Assembly: GCA_039881145.1 (NCBI GenBank)
Contig: JAYKKI010000087.1
Coordinates: 8,734,001 to 8,798,000 of the forward strand
Direction: 5' to 3'
Length of the DNA: 64,000 nt
Source: Druceiella hillmani
Taxonomy: Eukaryota; Arthropoda; Insecta; Lepidoptera; Hepialidae
The notes under the pieces are model-generated. The model did no database searches. It was not told the origin of the DNA and saw only the letters and a program-made list of their open reading frames with translations. The translations under genes and the position numbers were made by a program. Positions 24,196-36,437 of this stretch are shown in pieces (position 1 is the first letter of the stretch; each line of letters starts with the position of its first letter).

Positions 24196-26429
24196 TTGTG
24201 TGTGTGTCTAAGTGTCTATTATATCCGTGTGTGCCAATTGATCATCATCACATTTATACCATATAAGGCGAAATGCAAATATGAAAATGGTTTCCTATTT
24301 ACATATAAGGTTATTTTTTTATACAGTGTAATAAAATAGATAAATTTCCAAGCGATTTATTAAAATTTTGTACATTGTTTCAGTAAAATGAAGGGATTGT
24401 TTTGGTAATTTAAAAAAATTGCAACAATTGCTCAATATAGATTATTTAAATACACTTTAAAATATAAAACGCAAACAAAATGTCATTTCCCTAAAAGAAA
24501 ACATGGTTTGAATTTTAAAAAAAATTCCATATATATTATACGGTATTGTATTCTTTTTTTAGAAAACTGGAAAACTTATGAAAATTAATTTCTCATTATT
24601 CCTTCACTCTTTTCTTATTCTAATATTTTCAGCTAAATTTTGGTGGGGTAAATTCGGAAACCTATGTGAAAAATATATTTTGGATATACCTAACAAGTAC
24701 GCGCGACGCTGTTTGGTTTGACGTCTGCTGTTCCACTGATATAAAATTGATATAAGCGTGAAAGTAGACGGGAATGTTAGGGATATGTTACATTTTTCAC
24801 AAAATTGTCATAACGAATGAGAACTGAAAGATGACAGAAAATCAGTGAAAGTAAGTTTATCAAGTACAGTCAGTTCGCCCTAAAAGGATTTTGTTCACAC
24901 CTCTTTGTATATAAACATTTTAAGGCACCTAAATTAATATTATGGATTTACATGCCATGATTATATTTATATTAATATTATGGATTTACGTGGATGACAT
25001 GCCAGCGCCTTTCAAATGTCATTTTTTTAGGTTTTTCTTTAAATGTAGAAAAAGTAAGACAAAGTATACTTAAGGCTTTACTCCCTGAAGTTTAAATACT
25101 AGAAAAAATACATCAGTAATTTTTTTTCATTAGATAATAGACATTACTTTCAGTATCGGAGAAAAATACTGCACCACTTTTGATATCATAAAGGTTTCTA
25201 CAAAAACAAAACTAGAAAATTCAAGATTTTTCAAACATATTATTTTAGTTACAAACAAATTATTAAAGGGAATATTAGTTTAAAAAAACATTCTACTTAT
25301 TTAAGAAAAAATATAACAGTATTTTTTCTAAACAGTAGCTGGATAGATTACAACTGCAATATAATTTAAAATATAGTCTTTTTGAATTTTTCATATGTAC
25401 TTATTTTGAAAGAAGGTTTCACTTTAACATCATTTTAAACACCGATTTTTGAGGACAGTTTATTTACATAAACCCCTGAAAGGTTCGCACACAATAATAT
25501 ACTTTTCATAGCGTTAAAAATATAGTGAATGTCTAAAAAAACCGTGAAATTTTGAATCGCTGTTATGCTTTATGCTAAACTTTTAAAATTGTGACTATAG
25601 CGGTTTCGGTGACAGGGGTAGAGCGAGACTTATTTTGTGAAAATTTTCAACAATATCTCTGGAAATATTCTTAACAAAATTCTTACAAAAGAAGTTAAAA
25701 AATTCATATAACCTGCTTGCTAATTTGCAATTGACATAAGCCTGAATTTATATCTAATTACAAGCGTCCCGTACACGGTTAAGCACACGAACATTTAAGC
25801 GTATGTAATATTTGTATTAAACTATCAACAAATATTTGTAATGTTACTCACCATGTAAATATGATTCACATTGCCTAATATATCTTTCAAAGACAAAGTT
25901 ATTTTGCAACGGATTTAAGTTTTACGAACTTTTACCGACCAAACTAAATATTATGAAACGTAACGTAAGAACGGGAATCGTAACTTTAAAATAATGACGG
26001 CTTCAAAACATAATATTTCGTAAGCGGATCATGTATCATAAAGTGTTCTTGATATACTCCTAATATTATTGAAAAACCTATTTAATCGATGAAATTCTAT
26101 ACGATGCGACATGCAAATAAAAATTTCCACCGCTGTATGTTGGATAAATAACCTGAAACATTTTTTTGAAACGTTTTGCTTCATAATTTTGTAGATATCA
26201 TCAATACTAATATCCGCAATTTTAGATTTCTTGCATTAGCAATTAGGTAAAATCAGACTTTCAGAACGTACGAAGTTCGGAGCGTTAAAAAGTGTAAGGC
26301 GCTAATTTCAAGCAAATCTTGTGAGTAAAAAGGCTTTAGTATATTGAAATATTAATAATTTTATTAAAAATACTAACTATTTCTTTATGTGCATATTCAA
26401 ATCTTTATTATTGTCATGTGTGGGTTAGC

Positions 26430-26530
26430 GTATTTTATCATTATGTTGAATTTCAAGTTTCATTCGTAAACCACGTTTAAGAAAAACGACTGTAACACAC
26501 GGATAGACGACAGACAGATGTGTGATTTTA
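26430..26530 (+). repeat. Degenerate copy of a dispersed repeat
   Basis: tgaatttcaagtttc, then a ttaagaaaaacg segment, then ggatagacgacagacagatg. Related pieces occur at 1185-1262 and 62035-62095. Confidence 0.45.
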
Positions 26531-29500
26531 TGAAGATTCGGTTTTTTAAGGTGTGTAGGACTAGAAGATAACAGAATCCAATGTCTCTTTAATAGCTGAT
26601 AACTATCTTACGAAAATCTTTTTGATAACAAGAAAAATATTTTTGAGTGAGATTGAATATGGTTTTACTACAAAACTACTAATAATTGTGCGAATATCAC
26701 TCATCAGCCGCAATGAGTAGAATATTGTTTAAACATAGACGCAATAATGTTATTCATACTAATTTTTAACATAAGTATTTTTTCTATTTATTATACATTG
26801 TTAGTACATCTTATAGTTTTATGTTGAACAGCGATAGTGACACGAAATATATTAACGCGAAACCAGTTCATGAGGTTCTTGCAAAAATTTTCTTATATAA
26901 AACTAATGTCTGTAAAGGTTTATACAATATTCCAAAATTTCTTTCTCCTACCAAATGGAGCCCTTTATGATTCTGTAAATAAATAATTTATTTTAATGAA
27001 ATATGTTATTTTTTTTAATGTATTGAAAAAGTCTAATGAGTTAATTAGATATAAAATTTTACTGAATTTATTAATTTTACTTTAAATTCCTAAATGTACT
27101 CCATAATTAGAAAGATTAAAATAAATAACAGAAAATACATTTGTTTTTAATTTACTCTGACAGGAATGTCCTCAAAAGATTTCAAGGTCTTAAACATTGT
27201 TCCATTTACATGTTGAACATATTTTGCTTATTATGCTCATATAACCTCAGGCATACATGATAAATGCTTGGTAAATAATTAATTTACCTATAAATTTAAT
27301 TACGTTTATGTCATCAATGTGCTAATGGAAAAAGAGATAAGGGTTACATTAAATGTTCAAAAGCGTTGCTACCAAAAAATCAGATAGATTATGTGTACAG
27401 GATAAAATTAAATTAATTCGTTGCCCAGTTTAGCTTTCTGGTTGCGAGTTATGCCTATTAAATTAAAAATGGACATAAAAAGATGTTAAGATTGCCTTCC
27501 CGGAAAATCATTACAATTTCAAGTATTGGAAAAATATTTACGAGATATCGTGTTAGTTTTCCAATATTTTGTATTATTAAATCAAACATAATTTCTTTTT
27601 ATTATAACTACGTACATTTTGTAATGAATATAGCATTATATGTAAATAATTTTCTGTCACGTCACCACGATATATTTCTACAAACTTATTCTGCCGTTAA
27701 AAACAAGCGCTTTTTAAATATGTTGAATTTCTTTTCTCTCAGTATGTTTATAATGAAAATAATCGATAATTAACATAGGACTTTAAATATATATTAATTC
27801 AAAGTTATTGTAAAATTAATATCATTATATATTTCTTTATTTATTTAATGGGAAGTTTGTCGAATATTATAAATCTGCAAATAAAGCCATATCAGAAAAT
27901 TTCAAGGTCACAAAATAGTTGCGACAAAAGAATTTTCCCACGTACAAAATACATATAACAATGAATATATTATATGTAATTTATGAAATCAAGCAAGTAG
28001 TAAAATTTTATATTATAATTACAAGTACTGTAAAAGCGATATTGATTTTCTCTTCTAAGTGGGTTCGTGTAAAAAATTTAATTTTAATGTGAGCGAGCGA
28101 GCAATAATAATTTATGACCAACTTTATGATCGGATGACATTATGCCATATTTCATTCTAACAGTTTTTTTTCGATGCATTCTCAATGATAATCATCAACA
28201 AATTATTTTTATTTCACAAATACATTTTAAAGATTACTATATTGACTATATGACAATGTTAGTTATTAGTCGACAATGGTTGAATATCAACAAAACGATG
28301 TTGAATTCCAGTACACTTTCATTCATTGTGCCGTTTTATTTTACTTAGTAACATTATGTAATAACATTTTCCATGCCTTTTTCTTAAAAAAAAATTATTT
28401 ATTTCGAAGCATTTATCTTCGATGATGAAACTTTATCTTCATATACAAAATAAAATTAGATCGATAAATCTCATTTATTTATTTACTTAGTCTTTTACAT
28501 TAGAAATGTATATTTAGCGAATTTATGCTAATATGTAATTACGTGAGCAATCTCTATTAGCCAACCAAAATATTCCACGTTGAAAATTTCCAGCTTCACT
28601 TCATTTTCGCCTTCGAAAATTCCTATTTAAATTTGTTTGAAAAAGAAACTTCAATTTTCTACCTCAAAGGTTTTAGTTCGGTATAGTTGATATGGAAAAT
28701 CTTTGAATAAAATACTGAACTCCTTGAAAAAATAATTAATAACTAAATTATTACGGACCTTGTTTATTACAAATATATTTACGGTGTATATTGTATCGAG
28801 AAACAGATCAAAAAATATAATTTGACATTACTTCCGCCCTTTGACGAGGCCATCGATAAGTTAAACTTATCCACTACAAAATAAGGAAAAATGTAATTAA
28901 ATTGGAGCTGGATAAAGTACACTTTATTTTTATTATATAATCTTCAACATTTTATTTTAACTAACTTACACAAAGATTTTAAATAAACAGAAAGTAATGT
29001 AAATTACAAAAACGAAAAGTTGTCCTTACTTTAAAATTGGATTCAACACGCGCATTAATATGACGTTCATTGTGATGTATACGTTCACGGATAGGGGAGA
29101 CGGATAACGGAGATACAGCCTAAGATGCGCTAAATGTAGTTGGTTGTCCAGCGGCCTGCTTAGATTTTTTATGAATTATTTTACCGTATTTTGGAATTTG
29201 AATTTATGCGTGTATGTTTTACGTTGGCCTTTTAATTTGGTTGTGTCATTAGCATGCTTCTTTCGTTTAGTTTTTATATGGAGATATGTGAAGGTTTAGG
29301 TATGTATTTTATTTTATTGAGGTTTTATTGAGGGTGTAACGTAGATAAGAATCTTTTGACAGAATTTAGTTGCATAGTTTTAATGAACTTTTGTATAAAT
29401 CAAATAATGAAAATATTTATACTTTCTGCGTTGGTTTAGTTTTTATGTTGAGTTGATCTCAAGGTCAAACTTAAATTTGGGTGGTTTAAATTTACATAGA

Positions 29501-29776
29501 GAATATTTCACATGGAAAATTGTGTGCCATTTTTACGTTGAGGTAAGAAAAAGACAGATAAACAAAAAAGAAATATCGTAAATAGAAAAAATACCGTAAC
29601 TAGAAATATATTTAATTGTTATAAAGATTATACAAATAACTTGACTCATGATATTTTTACATTATTATATTTTTTTTCATTAAAATGAAATCAAGGAATA
29701 ATTCTGTAAAAAAACGCATCCAAAAACCTTCATCAAATAACTTAATTCTAGCGTATGAAGTAGCGGCGTGTCCCTA

Positions 29777-30121
29777 CACAGTGAAATAAAACGGACATAT
29801 CGCGGACATAGAGATTCTTTTTACAAATTTAATTTTTTATAAATACCCATCAATAGATCTCGTCATACTAATGAATAATTTCTATGACAAGTTTTTGTCT
29901 AAAAGTGATAGTTGTCCAGGAAAAAAAATATTTTCTATTTTTTTTTTGTATGAAGAGGGAAATTTGAGTTTGGAACGAGGCAGAAAGTGCTCTGTTTCGG
30001 TTAATTCTTGACAGGTGTTGCTTTAAAACTACTTAAGCTTTATTTGACTTATGGATTATAATCCTACACTACCAGCGTGCATTCAAAGTTGCCCGTTTAC
30101 GAGTTATATGAATCCAAAAAA
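29777..30121 (+). repeat. Left long terminal inverted repeat of the Transib-like element
   Basis: This segment aligns over its whole length with the reverse complement of 32221-32538. Shared landmarks include acatagagatt near the end, a segment with aaagtgctctgtttcg, and attataatccta near the inner edge. Similarity stops abruptly at about 30121 and 32221. The two copies are about 75% identical by eye. Confidence 0.8.
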
Positions 30122-31793
30122 GTTAAAAAATATTTATTCTAGAGACTGCGTAAAAACAGGAGCGGAATTATTTTTTTAATTTTATTAACCACATTCTGAC
30201 GATAAGTATTTGGCGTTTTGCATTAAACGAACCGTTTTCTCATTTGCAACATTCTGAATTAAAAAAGTGAATAATTTGCCAATTACCAAGTAAGTATAAA
30301 ATCGATTTAATTCACAGCGTGTGTGATTAGCCATAATAAGTTCTTATGGTGTAACGAAAAGGAAAGAGTAATTCCCACGTATACAAATGACAGTTTTACT
30401 TAAATAAAATCATTTTCAGATATGCATTTCGAATCCAAGACATCTTGCAGTGTACTTCAATATTTTTGTAACCAATATGGAAAGTTTAGTTAATAATATT
30501 GGTTTATTTATAATGTTAGGAGAATAGTTGGGAATATAGTCAGATAATATACACCTGTTTGAACACCTGAGGTGGACGTTAGCTTTAACAGGACAGAGGA
30601 GAGGAGTGTAATACTAGTGAAGTTTTATCAGAAATTTTATTCGAATATTTGTGGTAGATGGGAATGGTCAAATAACACCTTTTCTAAATTTGGGGTTGTG
30701 AGGGTGGTAGTATCTATTATTACACGTATTTCGTAATAAATGAAATATTGGAACATTTACTCCACCAGCCTTAAGATATTGATGAAGTCAAGCCAAAATA
30801 AAAATAATGTATACACGCTTGAAAAAGCATTAGCTCTGTTAATGTCTTTAAATATATTTAAGTGGAAATGTATAAATCTGCAACATTCATATTCAATCAT
30901 ACAACAGTTACCCTCCTACTACAAAGTGAAATGAGCAAAATAATTTTTTTACATTGCTAAATAGGACATTACTATAACCGAAGTGAGAGCTTCAATTAAA
31001 CTACAGGCCTTGTTCGATTTGATTGCCTTCAGATTACTAGAGGCACTGGAGTTCGATCTATCCTGTAAAGCTGATTAAAAGCATATATGCAAATGGAGTT
31101 TTGGTGGAGCTTCCAGCTTATAAGCAAACGGCTAGCAGTTCGAAATTAAACCACTCCACTATTTTTATGATTAGTTTAGTACATATAAGGCTGTTGTGTA
31201 ATAAAAAAAATTATGGGAGAACGATCATTCGTCTTCAACGTTTTACTGTTGCTCAATTTAGTCGAAACTCATCAAGAATGTAGAAGGAGAGTACAACTAG
31301 AGACACAAGCTATAAAATGGCAAATAGAAATACTTCAACCACTATAGCTGCATGAAGTTATAGAATAGCAACTCCTAATGGCTATGATCGATGGATAGAT
31401 TACTTAGTATATCTGAGAAACATTGAAAGCTGTTTGTGATATTTAAAAGGCAAAGCTTTGGAAATGAACAAACTAGGGGACAAAAGATAAAAAAATGAAG
31501 AGTCATACCAATATGGACTATCGTCATTATATTCATGGATTCAATGGATGGAATATTTGCTTCATATAGGTATTTGCTTTAATGTACTTTATTTCACTTT
31601 CATACATTAATGTAATAGTTATTTAGTTAATATTAAACTTATGCAAAATTTTCTTATATATTTTCATTCCAAATGCTAATAAAATGTCTTCTTTTCTCTT
31701 AGCTTGCCTTGTGGACTTTAAACAATGGAGCTCAAAATGGGAGGACAAACAGTAGATGTCACAGCAAAGGCAACAAATCCAGAAAGCTTTTAA

Positions 31794-31949
31794 GGATGGC
31801 AGCTGGATAGTTGCAATAAGGAATTTTGTAGATATAGAGAGAACCATTCTAAAAAAGAAAGTAGGAAAGGATCAAATAAAGATATCTTGCATAATCTTCT
31901 CTTGTCATCCGATCCAAAACTTAAGTCTCTACGGCAAAAATATATTTAA
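31794..31949 (+). pseudogene. C-terminal remnant of a Transib (RAG1-like) transposase
   Basis: In the frame that ends at the taa stop 31947-31949, the translation contains NKEFCRYRENHSKKESRKG, then NKDILHNLLLSSDP, then the C-terminus. This matches the order and character of the Transib transposase tail: NK.fkrYRE.H.rK.sR, then tNeDlL..LL.SSDP. An in-frame taa at 31791-31793 cuts it off upstream. The family transposase is about 650-700 residues and acts as a DDE-type nuclease related to RAG1; only about 50 residues are recognisable here and no catalytic residue is included. The overlapping 81-codon ORF in another frame is a shadow. Confidence 0.75.
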
Positions 31950-32220
31950 ATGTATATTTACGGTACTTCTAATTAATATTATGTGGTTGATCTTTTTTTA
32001 ATAGCTTTTAATGAATTTAATATTGTAATCAATATTTTCACTGCAATATTGTATTTTTTATCAATTAACGATACTATCAGTAATAAAAATCAGTGCTGGA
32101 AAATTGATAACTTTATCTAGTGATTAGTATTTTTGTGCAAAATAATTACTTTGATAATATATTGGAGAGCCTGTGATTTAGAAATAATAATAATGGACAT
32201 TGAGTTACATTTTTCATTTG

Positions 32221-32538
32221 TTTTTTGGGTTCACATTAGGCGCGAACGGGTAATTTTTGGTGCATACTGATATTGTAGGATTATAGTCAAAAAACCAAAA
32301 AATAAGGCTCAAGTAGTTTTAAACCGTATTGTGTCAAGAATTGGACGAAACAGAGTGCTTTCTGTCTTGTTCCATAGAGAAATAATTGAAAATATTATTT
32401 TTCCTGGCACTTTTATACAAAAACTTGTAATAAAAATTATTCATCAGGATAACAATACCTATCAATGAGTATTTATAAATATTGGAATTTGTAAAAAAAA
32501 TCTCTATGCCCGCCGTATGGCAGTTTTGTTCCTCTGTG
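32221..32538 (-). repeat. Right long terminal inverted repeat of the Transib-like element
   Basis: Inverted partner of 29777-30121. The first 40 bases inward from the end differ from the left copy at only a few positions. A repeat of this length is longer than the few tens of bases usual for Transib. Confidence 0.8.
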
Positions 32539-34797
32539 CGCTAATGAGTTATTTAGATGAAAGTTCAAGAGAAAATTAACAAAGGGGAAAATATGTCAAA
32601 AGGTAAAATAAAGATTGGATTTATCCATAGTCAATAATCATTGCCTACAATAGCTGCAAGTTTTAGAATTTTTATTTTTGGCCACCAAGAAACAGTAAAA
32701 AAAGTTTTTAAATATTTAATCTTGTCTGTTACAAAATGAAACCCTATTTTTCTTATAAATGTTTTAATTGCTCGCATATAGGAACACTAACATTTCGGGG
32801 TTTTGTACTCCCTCTGTTTGTATTTGGCAGCATTTTATGTTAATATCTGATTTTTTAAATTCTATAGTAGATATTTTTGGCGGGTTATGTGCAGTGCTCA
32901 TAAATATAATGACATAATTTTTCAAAGTATTGCAAAGTGCTATCTGCAAATAGTTTGAAAAATAAATAGGGATAAGTAAATAAGTAGTTACTTTGGAGAA
33001 TGAAACTCGAAATGTAATGCGATTTAATTTTTCTGACGGAAACAATCATTGGTAAATTCTAAGATTGTGTAGACCTAGGCTGGTAAAAATATTGCCATGC
33101 CTAACGTTGCATTCAGATTTCTCAAATTCCCTCACAAAAAGTTTAATTATGTACTCTTCAAGATGTATTTCCTTCTTTGCTTGGATATTTTTTAACTTTC
33201 CAACAGTAGCTACTCTCATTGTCATGTAAGTTTCAAATCTTCCTAAAGTATTCACCTGGTTTAATGAGACCAAATTCACAAAAGAGAGCGACCATGAAAA
33301 ATACCAAATTATCAACGCTCGCGTACCATTTAGATACGTATGCATTGCATAGGTTCAAATCTCACATCTCGATCCTATTTTGTATTGAATCTTGTTTATC
33401 ATTTAATTAATTTCTATGAGGAACAACTGCCTCAGGCAGTAATACAGATAATATAGCAAGGAACTGACTACCTTTCCATCAGTTTCCGGATTGGAGCAGC
33501 CGACCAAATTTGATGCTCATTTTATTTCAAAAGATAAGTAAAATTTAGTAAAAGTTTCAGTAGCAAGTCATTCAAAAACTGAAAACACATTATTATCACC
33601 ATTTTTACTGTATTTTCCTCTTCTTTCTTCTCTTCTCGTAACCGTCATGAAATAGCCGTTCTTCTATACTTTTGAATAAAAATTATCATTAAATGTTTTA
33701 ACAACTACGCTAACGTTAAATCTTTGCTTTTATTTGGCATGAATAACAGTTATAAACATACCAACGTTTTTATGGAAATAAAAAAGACTATTATTGCTTT
33801 AATAGTTATTGATAGATATATAATAGGCCTGCCAAGCAGCAATGTCTAGCCGAAGTGATAATTTGGATTTAATAGTAAAACGTTATTTAGCTTTTTGAGC
33901 AATATGAAAACAAAAACAAAAATATGAAAGTCATATAATTTGAAAAAACTATAACATACTATTTATGTTTTAAATTCACGTCAAATTTGAAAGTCTGTGT
34001 TACTCGAGCACAGGCAAATTTTCATTATAGTCATCCGAATTTATAACAAATCACGTGAATAAAAACCAGTATATAATGTAGAATGAATATGTTTTTAATT
34101 GTTTTAATTTTGTTATTTACTAAATCTAAATATTTTGATTAAGCAGATATATTTACCTCACACGGTACATTAACACAAACATGGTACGAATTACAACTGT
34201 CCTTTTATACTGTAATCTGAAAATAGAAAATTAAATATTCAAAGCTGAGATCAAAAACAGCTCCCTGTAGTCAAATATTTAAATTAGAAAATGTTGTCTT
34301 TACTTAAACCTGCCATAATTGATATATTTACCATCCGTTAATCATGAATGAATATTTACTTAGGATGTTCACCCGGGTTTTAATAATACCATTTAGACTG
34401 TCTACCCTATTTCTGACTAAAAGGTACGTTTTTTATGTATTCGCGCAATACTCCTGTTAAATTAACCACCAGACATTTTATGAGTAATTCAATTAACGAA
34501 TGTTTTATGTATGTTGTTATTTATACATTCGCTTATGACCTTCTCTAGGTATAAGTTTTTAAAATGTTTTTTCTTTTGATAATTCTAACCAAAAATTATA
34601 ATCATCCAAAAAGTTTCATATTTAACTAGCGATTGGAATAAGAGGAATCTTTTATTGACATCGCTAGGTAAATATAATGTACATATTCATTAAATTAAAA
34701 TGTAACAATTATACGATTTTTAGACGATTTAAAACGTAAATATATAACGTAATTATACTAAATACATAAACTAAAACGTAATTATACGATTTTAAAC

Positions 34798-34835
34798 GTA
34801 AACCATTATTTTAAGAGAATAAAATAATGGTTTAC
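34798..34835 (+). repeat. Short hairpin, perfect 15-bp arms
   Basis: Arms 34798-34812 and 34821-34835 are exact reverse complements around an 8-base loop. Just upstream, cgtaattatacgat-type segments recur (34720-34800), a small degenerate tandem repeat. Confidence 0.8.
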
Positions 34836-35237
34836 ATTTTTATAGGATTACCATAAATAGAGCATTTTATTATGTTCGTAAGTACTTGCGTATGCTGTAT
34901 AACTACCTTGACCGACTTGAAACTTAATATTGAAGTAATACATGAGGTGTAGGCCCTTAGCAATCTAAAAACGGCAGCGGAATTGTATATGCCCGTTATA
35001 AACTTATTATTATTCCCAGATTTATTTAAAATTTGAATCTGTGGTCAATATTTATAATAAAATTAATTTGGTACATTTAATTTCCGGCTTTCGGCTTTAT
35101 CTCATTCTTTGGTTCTTTATGTCTACACATATAATTAAGTGTAAAAATGGTGTAACTGTATATTAAAAGTATTTATGGAAAATTTATTTAGGGGTATAGA
35201 ATAAAAGTAATAGAAAGCTAAATATTGTTTTTTAAAT

Positions 35238-35330
35238 TTTTGACCGTTTGTCTATCTATTGGTTCATACTTCACGCAAGAACAGCTAAAATGATTTCAGT
35301 GAAGTTGGGTCTGTGGTGACACACATGCTG
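35238..35330 (+). repeat. Degenerate dispersed-repeat end motif
   Basis: The sequence has gaccgtttgtctatctattg, then cttcacgcaagaacagct, then gatttcagtgaagttggg. This follows the series gtttgtctgt, cacgcc.aaactact, cgatttngatgaaatttgg that ends many arthropod interspersed repeats. Old and eroded; boundaries are unclear. Confidence 0.45.
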
Positions 35331-35744
35331 TTGTTATCGCAATTGACCCATTAAAAAGCAGATAAGGCAATTTAATGTTTGAATAAAAAGTGTACTCATT
35401 CGAAAAAAAAGTTTACTTTTGCAATTATTATAACAAATGGCATTACGTGTACTAATGTTGCAGTTAATTATATTTTAATTATATTTTCATAGGTCAACAA
35501 AGTTACGAACACAACTATTTAATAATGAAGTATCAGTTTAAAATAAACTTCCAACGATCTCTTTATTGCAAGAAATGAATACCTTCTATTTAGCACTTTC
35601 TCCTGTTAAAATTAACTAACAATTTAAGGAATTAATTTTCCTGTTATCTTTAAAAATTAACCCCTCCTAAACTCCTGACCTTTTACCTTCTAGACTGTTG
35701 ACTTTCTCCTCACCATCGCAATAATTTTAACTTATTGGAGTTTT

Positions 35745-35815
35745 CTCCTTAAGCATCTCCAAAACTACTTATCTGATTTAAACAAATCTTTCACAAATAT
35801 TTAGAAAAGGCCTTC
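35745..35815 (+). repeat. Degenerate dispersed-repeat motif
   Basis: ctccaaaactacttatctga followed by tttaaacaaatctttcaca resembles the same aaactactgaacCGATTT...AAATTT core. Short and eroded. Confidence 0.35.
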
Positions 35816-36149
35816 AGTATAGAAATAAGTTTGAAATTATGACGTTAAAAAAATTCGTGCAGACAAGTTTCGTAACGTAAGTCAACGAAACAACAGTCGA
35901 GCGAATGCGTTTCTTATGAACGCTGGCTTAACGTAGATATATTGATAAATGATATTGCTAATTATATTCATATACGGTGTTACTTATTTTATATATTCCA
36001 AGGCAATCGTAATTAAGGTGTATACTCCAGTGGCGCTTCGGAGCTGACACGAACAATGTTTTTTTTTTCATTTTGAATATATTCCGGATGTTAAAAGTTC
36101 AATTTAAATAAATTAAAAAAAAATTGAATACTAATATTTTTTATTTTGA

Positions 36150-36437
36150 ATGGTAGTATGGTAGGTAGTTTTCAGGTTTACCGTAGAATTCTTTAACAAT
36201 GAGCAGTAGAGGTGCCGTGATCGTATTTGCATTCTAATACTAATCTAATAATTACACAAACAAAGGCATATAGTAACAAGATATCAGTAGGTAGGTATGC
36301 AACATATGCAAATATATACAGGCATGAAGTACTGACTACGGTGGATCTAAAAAAGGACATGTGATTTATATGTCCGTACATAGAAGCACGACACGTGCAG
36401 GCACGTATGTATATATGAATATATTTAGGTTCATTAA
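36150..36437 (+). repeat. Dispersed repeat, copy 2
   Basis: Direct-orientation partner of 17950-18247, with the same sharp 3' edge atttaggttcatta. The minus-strand 100-codon ORF here (36193-36495) is explained by the repeat and shows no known domain. Confidence 0.6.

Larger units (their letters stand above)
20420..29776. other. Spacer between the duplication arms, left half
   Basis: Apart from the tandem repeat at 23.1 kb, the GC island, the repeat end at 24.1 kb, the repeat fragment at 26.4 kb and (TA)n tracts, nothing is recognised. A segment containing attaatattatggatttac is repeated within 24932-24990. Trial alignments of several stretches with the reverse complement of 32.6-41.9 kb gave no convincing match. 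Confidence 0.5.
29777..32538 (+). mobile_element. Transib-like DNA transposon relic, about 2.76 kb
   Basis: The left end starts CACAGTG and the right end, on the minus strand, starts CACAGAG. Transib elements begin with a CACARTG-like heptamer that resembles the V(D)J recombination signal. The flanking 5-mers, cccta (29772-29776) and cgcta (32539-32543), differ at one base, compatible with the 5-bp target duplication of this superfamily. A Transib/RAG1-type transposase C-terminus lies inside on the plus strand (31794-31949). The terminal repeats are unusually long, about 320-345 bp. Upstream interior DNA (30.12-31.79 kb) shows no recognisable transposase; an unassigned 44-codon ORF lies at 31213-31347. 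A short similarity just outside the ends leaves open that the repeats are part of the larger inverted structure. Confidence 0.65.

Noticed and set aside
31213..31347. 44-codon ORF with a hydrophobic N-terminus inside the Transib-like element
   Set aside because: No similarity to Transib transposase or to a known secreted peptide; probably chance inside decayed element DNA.
32764..33345. Two adjacent minus-strand ORFs of 93 and 99 codons, a possible two-exon gene
   Set aside because: No family resemblance, no convincing splice sites, and composition like the surrounding DNA.
33327..33384. tRNA-like ggttcaaatctc (B-box look-alike)
   Set aside because: No matching A box or foldable acceptor stem; a lone B-box match is weak in a 64-kb window.
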